This document shows, piece by piece, positions 24,173 to 30,422 of a stretch of DNA of 30,422 bases. Under the pieces are notes generated by a model that did not search any database, had not been told where the DNA came from, and saw only the letters and a list, made by a program, of their open reading frames with translations. Within the stretch, counting starts at the first letter, position 1. Each line of letters starts with the position of its first letter. This stretch comes from CAZJLN01 sp964540765 (GTDB lineage: Bacteria; Chloroflexota; Anaerolineae; Anaerolineales; Anaerolineaceae): contig CAZINW010000025.1 of assembly GCA_964540765.1 (NCBI GenBank), positions 1-30,422 on the forward strand. Reading direction: 5' to 3'. The position numbers were made by a program, and so were the translations under genes.

Positions 24173-26020
24173 TCAGGGGGTGTTACTTGGAGTTGGCGTC
24201 CTGGTTTTGGTCGGTGTGGCGGTAATTGTCTTTGTGGTGGTGGGCTGTTTTGTGAGTGTGGGTGAAGGTGTCCTTGTGGGGGTCGCTGTTGGCTTCAATG
24301 TAGGATTGATGGGTGGAGCCAACGTTGGCAGCACTGTCGCAACCACCGGTTCTTCCGCTGGGGGCATACTCGAAATCTCATCTACATATGCCACTCCCCC
24401 CTGGCAAACATCCTCCAGGTTGCCGGATACATTTTGCCAGGTGAGCGGCAGTTTGGCATTGATGGTTCGTTGAAGGGCGTTCGTCAAACAGCCCGAGCCG
24501 GCATTATAGTTCACCAGGGTAAAGCGCCATAGATCTTCATAAGAGGCAACTTCACCGGCGGGGCGCCCGGTATTATTATACAAAACCTGCCCCACTTGCT
24601 CGCAATTGGCAAGCAGACTGCGGGCGAAGATGCTGATGCTGAAATTTGCTTGAGCCAGGTCAATCCCCATCGGGCAATCCGAGCAGGCTGCATTCACTTT
24701 CTGGACAAGCGCTCCACGCAGCATCTCCTGTTCTGACAGGTCCAGGTTGCCAAAGCCGCGCTGACAGGTTTCCGTTGAAAGCACAAGTGGGCAAAATTGT
24801 GAGAAGAAACTGGGATTCCATAACAACACAGTATCCGCGCCCAGATCACTTAAATGACCAAGACCCGCTTCAGAGACCCTGGCGTAGACGCCCGGCCAAA
24901 ATTGACTCTCGCGGCTGAAGATATTTTTCATCAACTGCGCAGGAATGCCTGTATCGCCGGCAACCCGCAGAATTTCAGTGTCAAATTGGTTCTGCCATTC
25001 ATTCACCAGCGGTCTGGCAAGTTCCATGCCGCATTCATTGGCTGCACCGGATGCTTCCATGCCATTATTTGCGCATGTACTTGCGTCAACCAGCCTCTGT
25101 GAGATGAGGGAACCTGCCAGGAAATAATACTTGTTCTTGGTAACAAGATCTTCAACAAACTCAGGAGATTCCAGCCAGGAAGGTGGACCTCCCACCGGCG
25201 TGAATGACGACCAGACCTGTGAACAGCTCGAGATGGCACTGCCGCGCCATTGAGAACTGATCACATCCACGTAATAGACAATTGCATCCTGCGGGGATTC
25301 TTCGGGTGACGTAAAATCACCCCAAGGGATCAGGCGCACCTGGGCTTTAAATACCTCGCTGGAGTCACCGTAGCTTGAGTCAGCCCAAAATTCGAACAGT
25401 ACGCCATTCTGTCCCGTCGGTGGGATCGGAAGGTCACAGACAGAGCCAGGGCAACTGAAAGGAACGCCGTCCACATAACCCTGGATTTGGATGATCTGTT
25501 CATTGGGCAGGGGTTCGAAACCTTCCAGGTGCAGTTTGGGTATGGTGCTGCAATGATTCTCGGGTGCCACCGGGTTGCAATCGCTGACCGAAACGAATAC
25601 TTCTGATTCGGGTAGGATCACTTCCACTTCACGTTCACCAGGGGTGACGCTTGCCAGGTGCAGGTATAACCCGCTGCATTGTTTGGAATTTGTGATTTTA
25701 TCGCTGAAAAGACAGGGCTGCGTGCACAGCCATTGGTTCTGGATCGAACTGTCGCAATAGTAAAGTACTTCGCTGGCATCAGGCCAGCCTTCATGTTCCA
25801 CATAGACCTGGCAGACCACCTGTGAATTCTGCCATGAGAGCAGCCACCATTCATATGTGGTATAGGTGACGTTAAGTGTTGCCACCCTTTGCGGATCCTC
25901 TGAAAACAATCCCTCAGCCTCTGCTCTGGGAGAATAAATTCCAGACAACAGAACACTACAGATCAAAAGGATCCCCAGATTGCGTATTCTTCTAAGAATT
26001 TTTTGCCTGTGTTCTCTCAT
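24173..26020 (-). CDS. Exported lytic-transglycosylase-like protein with Thr/Pro-rich tail
   Basis: A 615-residue protein. A signal peptide (1-35) ends near RAEAEG. Residues 45-300 form a Cys-containing beta-rich region without a recognised family. Residues 340-540 resemble a lytic transglycosylase: E371 in FSRESQFWPG, EAGLGHLSDLGAD for the usual GxxGLGQ part, and VNYNAGSGCL for the YNAG motif. The C-terminal 55 residues are Thr/Pro repeats. It may cleave peptidoglycan outside the membrane. Many cysteines in the N-terminal half suggest disulfides. It starts 23 bases after the stop of the LCP-family gene, so both are probably one operon on cell-envelope assembly. The enzymatic role is likely but the match is distant. 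Confidence 0.72.
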   Translation of the reverse strand: MREHRQKILRRIRNLGILLICSVLLSGIYSPRAEAEGLFSEDPQRVATLNVTYTTYEWWLLSWQNSQVVCQVYVEHEGWPDASEVLYYCDSSIQNQWLCTQPCLFSDKITNSKQCSGLYLHLASVTPGEREVEVILPESEVFVSVSDCNPVAPENHCSTIPKLHLEGFEPLPNEQIIQIQGYVDGVPFSCPGSVCDLPIPPTGQNGVLFEFWADSSYGDSSEVFKAQVRLIPWGDFTSPEESPQDAIVYYVDVISSQWRGSAISSCSQVWSSFTPVGGPPSWLESPEFVEDLVTKNKYYFLAGSLISQRLVDASTCANNGMEASGAANECGMELARPLVNEWQNQFDTEILRVAGDTGIPAQLMKNIFSRESQFWPGVYARVSEAGLGHLSDLGADTVLLWNPSFFSQFCPLVLSTETCQRGFGNLDLSEQEMLRGALVQKVNAACSDCPMGIDLAQANFSISIFARSLLANCEQVGQVLYNNTGRPAGEVASYEDLWRFTLVNYNAGSGCLTNALQRTINAKLPLTWQNVSGNLEDVCQGGVAYVDEISSMPPAEEPVVATVLPTLAPPINPTLKPTATPTRTPSPTLTKQPTTTKTITATPTKTRTPTPSNTP

Positions 26021-26043
26021 GTTCCTGTCTTAAGATGCATTTG

Positions 26044-27321
26044 CTATGGATAAGGTGTCTCCGTATCCCAAATAGGCGTATCGATCGGGTGTGGCAACGG
26101 TGTTGGTGTCACAGTCGATGTTTTGATTGGTGTTGGCGAGGGCGTGCCAGTGATCCACGTCGGCAAAGGAGTTTTTGTCGTGGTGGTGGTAAACATGGGT
26201 GTCAAGGTCATTGCCTGTGTCAGTTGATATTCCAAAGTCAGCACCAGTGCAGATAAAGGTGCAGGTTCCATAACCACATCCACCGCATTTTGCATTAGTT
26301 CTCTCACCGCCGCCTGATCCGGCAAAAACACACTCACCTGGGTATGATCAGGCAGCTCCCATAATTGGACGGCATCCCATCCGATCATAAAATAATTGAT
26401 CCGTTCCGGGTCAGCCAGCTTAAGCGCCAGTGGTATGTAACCGGCCAATTCATGCAAAGAAAAGTCCGTTTCCACCCAGTCTGTGAAAGATGCATAAAGT
26501 TGAGGCAGCCTGACCAGATTCCCATTATAAACCAAATTGTTGAAAATCAACCTTAACAATTGCTGCTGCCTGCGCATACGGTCCATTTCGTCATACTCAT
26601 CCTGGTATGAAACGTAACACAGTGCCTGTTCTCCATTCATTCTTTGCACACCCGAACGAATGCCGCTGCACGCCTGTGGCATCGGGAAAAGAACGCTCAC
26701 TTCCATCCCACCAAGGTCATCCACCAGCCATTCAAAATCACGCGGGTGCGCCAGTAAAAAGCGCTCCGGGTACAGACCAAAATTATAGACCAGCGTCTCC
26801 CTTAGCAGCGTAATTCCTCCCAGGGCATAGGCAACATTGATGCGCTGCATCGTATAGCCGGGGATGTAAACAAACAGGTTGCTCGGAATGGATACCAGGC
26901 TGGCTTTGGCAAGCCTGGGGTTGATCAGCAAAATATGGATTGCATCCGTTCTGCCCTTGAATGGCAGTTCCTCATCCACACCCAACAACACCCACACCAC
27001 CACCTCATCCGGCAAAGTCAAGCCTTCAAAAACAGGCGGGATGGCAGTCACCGGGTCAATGCTTGGGGGGGCAAAATCTGGCGCACCTGGAGGGGTGCTG
27101 CTGCCTGTGGGTTCCTGTTGCGCTGTGGTAGATGTTGGGGTTGATGGGCTCTCAAGATTCAACTGGGTTTTTCCGGGGGTAGTGCTGGGCGCCTGGTTTG
27201 TTGTTGGAGCAGCGCACGCAGATAAAAGCAGGCTGCCGCAGATCAGTGTCACAAATATCTGGTGATAAAACTTCTGCGCAACTCTTTTCCGAATGGGAAC
27301 TGGCATTGACCTGTCATCCAT
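26044..27321 (-). CDS. LytR-CpsA-Psr (LCP) family lipoprotein with altered active-site motifs
   Basis: A 425-residue lipoprotein with lipobox LSAC (C36), a Thr/Ser/Pro linker (40-95), the LCP domain (100-265) and another Thr/Pro-rich tail. LCP landmarks are GVDE, GRTDAIHILLIN (R124, D126), INVAYALGG and LVDDLGGMEV. The conserved SIPRD motif, however, reads SIPSN (144-148), and the later YVRxR region reads YVSYQ (236-240), while RMRRQQQ (248-254) remains. LCP enzymes attach polymers from a lipid carrier to peptidoglycan. Loss of these Arg residues may mean another substrate or no catalysis. Start ATG 27321 has GGGAG ten bases upstream; the in-frame Met6 is possible. First gene of an operon with the transglycosylase-like gene. 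Confidence 0.85.
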   Translation of the reverse strand: MDDRSMPVPIRKRVAQKFYHQIFVTLICGSLLLSACAAPTTNQAPSTTPGKTQLNLESPSTPTSTTAQQEPTGSSTPPGAPDFAPPSIDPVTAIPPVFEGLTLPDEVVVWVLLGVDEELPFKGRTDAIHILLINPRLAKASLVSIPSNLFVYIPGYTMQRINVAYALGGITLLRETLVYNFGLYPERFLLAHPRDFEWLVDDLGGMEVSVLFPMPQACSGIRSGVQRMNGEQALCYVSYQDEYDEMDRMRRQQQLLRLIFNNLVYNGNLVRLPQLYASFTDWVETDFSLHELAGYIPLALKLADPERINYFMIGWDAVQLWELPDHTQVSVFLPDQAAVRELMQNAVDVVMEPAPLSALVLTLEYQLTQAMTLTPMFTTTTTKTPLPTWITGTPSPTPIKTSTVTPTPLPHPIDTPIWDTETPYP

Positions 27322-28152
27322 TCGTTAAAGCTCCCAAATTTTCACAGCATGGTCCATCAAATCACCCTCCAGAGCCTTAGAATTATAGCATGAGTCAATT
27401 TAGTTGACGCATAGCGTTGCCTCTGTAGGACTTCATCATATCAGCATGAGCACTGAGGACAGAGAATACCACCTCTGGAGATTACAGGACATCATAAAAC
27501 AATCGATATCGATGTTTGAAAGTGACCACCTCCTAGGATAAGCCCATATCCCTTGCTATACTCAAGTTAATCTAGCAACCCAATAATTTTCTCTTCAATC
27601 GTTAACTGGACACAACCCGCTGGATATGCACGCCAAGGAGGAGCAAGCACAAGTGTCCGTTTTTGCATTTAAAACATACCTAGAGGACGCATGACAATGT
27701 TAATTCCAATGGTGAGGATTTTATGCACAACGTTGGTCCTTTTAGTGTGGTATTCGAAAAAGATCAAAATGGACAGGTTAGCTGTGCTTTACACAATCGA
27801 TTCTGCGCACACGTTATCCTTCCTGGATTGTCATTTGATTTCACTGAATGAAGGGGATATAAAATTTTTATCTAAATCGAAACTTGTCTGATTTGGGGAT
27901 CATTTTGATGAAATCACCTCATGGGAATGATATCAAGGTTTTTAACCTGGCATTGGTGATCTCATTTGGCACAGAGGATTGGTTCAACTACGTCGGACCG
28001 GTCGTGATGTTAATCGCAGGCAGAGTTTTGCTGGTTTTAGCACTTCGAAAAAACTAAGGAATCCCTCTCTGAATTAACCAGCCTCAGCCAAAGCACCAAG
28101 AGGTGCCAACCATAGGTTCATACTTTGGGCATCAGGGGACCGCCAGTTGCGT
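27322..28152. other. Gene-poor region of about 830 bases, possibly decayed
   Basis: No convincing gene. A perfect 12-base palindrome, ATCGATATCGAT, lies at 27502-27513. An open stretch at 27684-27851 (plus strand) reads like protein (for example NVGPFSVVFEKDQNGQVSCALHNRFCAH) but has no good start and follows a stop. It may be the degraded end of a gene. A 66-residue frame at 27691-27891 overlaps it and looks less protein-like. Nothing recognisable is seen at 27322-27500. Confidence 0.4.
27908..28057 (+). CDS. Possible 49-residue membrane-anchor ORF or fragment
   Basis: ATG 27908 to TAA 28057, preceded by GGGGAT nine bases upstream. The C-terminal part NYVGPVVMLIAGRVLLVLALRKN is one hydrophobic segment ending in basic residues, like the membrane anchor at the end of a surface protein. 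It follows the suspected decayed ORF and could be a remnant. I do not recognise it, and it may not be translated. Confidence 0.25.
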   Translation: MKSPHGNDIKVFNLALVISFGTEDWFNYVGPVVMLIAGRVLLVLALRKN

Positions 28153-29034
28153 TCATTCAACTATAAAAATCACAGCCAGGATCAACAGTAGACTGGTCAC
28201 GCCGGAAAACCCCCAGAGTATGTATACCGCCAGCCGGTTTACCTGATGGCGCAGGTAAATCAAAGAGCCAGCAAAAATATCCACAAACCAGATCAATGCA
28301 TTTAAGGTTGGCAGCATTAAGAGCCTTGCGGAGGGTGCGGTCTCCCCATCAATCCAGATAATCGTCTCCCTGCCGGATATGATCAGCTCTGCCATAGCAA
28401 ACAAAATGATCACCAGACACAGGCTCAGCAATAAAAGACCTCTTGCTGGAGCGTCTGACCAGATCCTGGTGAACATCGAGACAGGGGTGATGGACTCCGC
28501 CTGGATCTCCTCTAGGCTTCCCATTTCGGTAACACGTTTAAACGCACCTGAGAAAGCTGCCGGATCTTCTGGTGAAATGGCATAGACTTTTTCTGCCGTG
28601 GCAACAAGCATCAGGTTATCCCCATCGGTGGCGATGAAATCCACTTTACCCAAGCCTTCCACCGAACGCCTGCCAAAGATCATCCCCGGTAAATGCAACC
28701 AGGGCAGGGGCAGATGAAACCCAAGTTCTTTGACAGGTCTCACCCATTCAATCTTGTTCGTTGGTATTTCCTCGCGGTGCAATCCCCAACGCAGGAACAG
28801 CCCATCCCGCATGAGACGATACCGAATAGTGAGGAGCACATAAACCCTGTAAAGCGCTAAAATGAAAAAGGTCAATAAGATGATGGCTGCCACAATTTGA
28901 AGGGTCAGCGTCAATCCGTCTTGGGCAGTGTTAGCCAAGACAAATAGAACGCCAGATCCAACGGCACATAGAATGCTGATGCCGGTCATCACCAGCAAGC
29001 CAGTGCGTTTTTTGACAGGAAAAATTGAATCCAT
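28153..29034 (-). CDS. Membrane protein with bacterial PH-like domain
   Basis: A 293-residue protein. Two membrane helices (about 15-36 and 44-68) are followed by a PH-like domain of the bPH_5/DUF type (about 72-185: YRLMRDGLFLRWGLHREEIPTNKIEWVRPV, then VDFIATDGDNLMLVATAEKVYAISP). Three more helices follow at about 200-222, 240-258 and 270-291. PH-like domains bind lipids or partner proteins; the role of this one is unknown. It lies 20 bases after the aminotransferase stop, so the two are probably in one transcript, though no functional link is evident. Confidence 0.82.
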   Translation of the reverse strand: MDSIFPVKKRTGLLVMTGISILCAVGSGVLFVLANTAQDGLTLTLQIVAAIILLTFFILALYRVYVLLTIRYRLMRDGLFLRWGLHREEIPTNKIEWVRPVKELGFHLPLPWLHLPGMIFGRRSVEGLGKVDFIATDGDNLMLVATAEKVYAISPEDPAAFSGAFKRVTEMGSLEEIQAESITPVSMFTRIWSDAPARGLLLLSLCLVIILFAMAELIISGRETIIWIDGETAPSARLLMLPTLNALIWFVDIFAGSLIYLRHQVNRLAVYILWGFSGVTSLLLILAVIFIVE

Positions 29035-29054
29035 GCTAAGTCTCTTCTACAAAC

Positions 29055-30257
29055 TCAGTTCAGCACCACCCGGTTCGTCAGCGCCTCCCTGATTGCCTGG
29101 CAGACAATCACAACCTGCTCCTCGCGCATGGCACCTGAAAATGGGATCGCCAGTCCAACCCTGCCCAGATACTCTGTGACCGGATAGTCACCTGCCTCAT
29201 ATCCGAACATCTCCCGCATATAGGGCTGTAAATGGATCGGCAGGAAGTAAGGTCGGACAGGAACACCCTTGCTGATCAATAACCTGGCAAAAGCATCCCG
29301 ATTGATCTTTTCAGAGATGCGGATCACATAAACAAACCAGCTCATGCGTGTGGTATTTGGCACCAGAGCAGGAGGGGTAATCTCATCAATGCCTGCAAGA
29401 TACTGCGCATACCAGTCCGCCACTTGCTGGCGGGCATTCAGGAGGCTTTCCAGCCTTGCCATCTGCGTTACACCCAACGCAGCGCTCATTTCATCCAGGC
29501 GATAGTTGTAACCCAGGTAGGTGTGATCCAGCCAGGTATCACCCGGCGCACGTCCCTGGTTGCGCAGAGCCCTCATCAACCGGGCTGCGCCATCATCATC
29601 CGTGACAACCATGCCGCCTTCACCCGTGGTAATTTGTTTATTGGGGTAGAAGGCAAAAACAGCGCTGTCCCCCAAGGTGCCGGCAGGGTGTCCTTTGTAT
29701 TCAGCGCCGAGAGCCTCGCACGAGTCCTCAATAACCTGTAATCCATAGCGTCTGGCAGAGGGAAGAATGGCATCGTAATCGGCCGGTTGACCGAACACGT
29801 CCACGGGCAGCAGTGCCTTCAGGCTTCCCCTGGCTTCCCAACCGCGTGCTGGCAAATGTCTGGGCAGCCACCTGGCAGAGCGCCCACCGCCAACCATGAG
29901 GTCATCCGCCGCCTGTTCGAGCAAGGTCGGGTCAATATTGCCTGTTTGCCTCTCAACATCCACGTATACCGGAATGGCTTTTTCAAACAGGAGCACGTTG
30001 GTGGATGATACAAAAGAAAATGGTGTGGTGATCACCAGGTCACCAGCTTCAATACCAGCCGCGCGCACGCATAAATGCAAACCTGCTGTGCCAGAATTGA
30101 CGCCAATGGCATGTTTCAGCCCGGTAAGCCGCTTGAAGGCATCCTCAAAAGCAACGATTTTCTCACCCATGCTCAAATTGGGCGTGTTCAAAACATCCTG
30201 CACTGCCTTGCGGTCCTGATCATTAATATCCGGCGATGACATGCTTACTTTTTCCAT
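29055..30257 (-). CDS. DegT/DnrJ/EryC1/StrS-family PLP-dependent aminotransferase
   Basis: A 400-residue fold-type-I enzyme that transfers an amino group to nucleotide-linked keto-sugars for surface glycans. Motifs are VNSGTAGLHLCVRA (53-66), ITTPFSFVSSTN, IEDSCEALGA (177-186, the PLP-ring Asp) and FAFYPNKQITTGEGG (201-215) with the PLP lysine K207, plus GYNYRLDEMSAALG. A 20-25-residue Gly/Arg/Trp-rich insertion lies at about 120-145, before the ALLPVDVFGQP strand; typical members have a short loop there. The ATG at 30257 has a moderate AAAGAG site upstream. No other sugar-nucleotide genes are in the window. Confidence 0.92.
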   Translation of the reverse strand: MEKVSMSSPDINDQDRKAVQDVLNTPNLSMGEKIVAFEDAFKRLTGLKHAIGVNSGTAGLHLCVRAAGIEAGDLVITTPFSFVSSTNVLLFEKAIPVYVDVERQTGNIDPTLLEQAADDLMVGGGRSARWLPRHLPARGWEARGSLKALLPVDVFGQPADYDAILPSARRYGLQVIEDSCEALGAEYKGHPAGTLGDSAVFAFYPNKQITTGEGGMVVTDDDGAARLMRALRNQGRAPGDTWLDHTYLGYNYRLDEMSAALGVTQMARLESLLNARQQVADWYAQYLAGIDEITPPALVPNTTRMSWFVYVIRISEKINRDAFARLLISKGVPVRPYFLPIHLQPYMREMFGYEAGDYPVTEYLGRVGLAIPFSGAMREEQVVIVCQAIREALTNRVVLN

Positions 30258-30422
30258 GATTTCTCTTTACCTTTTGCTTTCTTCGGTTTTCCCGTTGTGA
30301 ACCCTGTTGTCACCAATGGTTTAAGTTTGGCTTTCACCATCTTATTATAATGGTTTATGGATCTGATCACCTGAGTTTATCATTCTAGTGTCCTGGAGCA
30401 AGGTGATTTAGCAAGGTTTTCA

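Noticed and set aside
24180..24473. Open plus-strand frame of 97 codons with Gly/Val repeats
   Set aside because: It is the antisense of the Thr/Pro-rich tail and C-terminal part of the transglycosylase-like gene; repetitive codons keep the opposite strand open. It has no ribosome-binding site.
30247..30340. Possible 31-residue Lys-rich ORF upstream of the aminotransferase (minus strand)
   Set aside because: It overlaps the aminotransferase start and has no ribosome-binding site. A TATAAT just before it suggests the stretch is promoter and leader. Too short to support.
1..30422. CRISPR arrays, tRNA or rRNA genes, integrases or transposases
   Set aside because: No regularly spaced repeats, cloverleaf-like sequences, or mobile-element proteins were seen in the window.

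Overview
The window looks like a piece of a Chloroflexota chromosome, most likely class Anaerolineae. This is an inference from gene content and style: roughly balanced base composition, several exported proteins with long Thr/Pro-rich linkers or tails, an LCP-type lipoprotein, a C39-like peptidase carrying TPR-like repeats, and a BMP-type nucleoside importer. No rRNA, tRNA, CRISPR array or transposase gene was seen.

Region 1 (1-2806) is a signalling locus. A partly visible exported protein with repeated CX3C motifs is read leftward. It is divergent from an OmpR-type response regulator and a BaeS-like sensor kinase. Three 11-bp-spaced direct repeats sit directly upstream of the response-regulator promoter and overlap the probable -35 region of the divergent gene.

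Region 2 (2938-13657) is the most distinctive part. Two gene clusters point at each other and are bounded by almost identical LacI-type promoter-operators (2938-2996 and 13657-13599). The rightward cluster encodes an exported CehA/McbA-like PHP metallohydrolase lipoprotein, a DUF4430 lipoprotein, a BMP-family nucleoside-binding lipoprotein, a double ATPase and two permeases. The leftward cluster encodes the LacI regulator, a ribokinase and an ADP-ribosylglycohydrolase-family protein. Together they read as one regulon: modify or bind an external nucleoside-like compound, import it, cleave its N-glycosidic bond, and phosphorylate the released ribose. A terminator that could serve both strands separates the converging ends near 10.03-10.07 kb.

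Region 3 (13670-18915) begins with a 93-bp MITE-like palindrome. It continues with a leftward run of small or poorly known genes: an 87-residue protein, TIGR04076-like, DUF1801, an alpha/alpha-toroid protein with a cysteine cluster, a membrane protein, DinB-like, GNAT, and an MGDG-synthase/UgtP-like glycosyltransferase.

Region 4 (19151-27321) holds a frameshifted MscS-family channel that runs antisense into a C39-like peptidase gene, then dnaK with a strong terminator, a small YtxH protein, a lytic-transglycosylase-like exported protein and a divergent LCP-family lipoprotein. Region 5 (27322-30422) has about 830 bases with little coding potential and perhaps decayed ORFs, then a PH-domain membrane protein and a DegT/DnrJ/EryC1-family aminotransferase.
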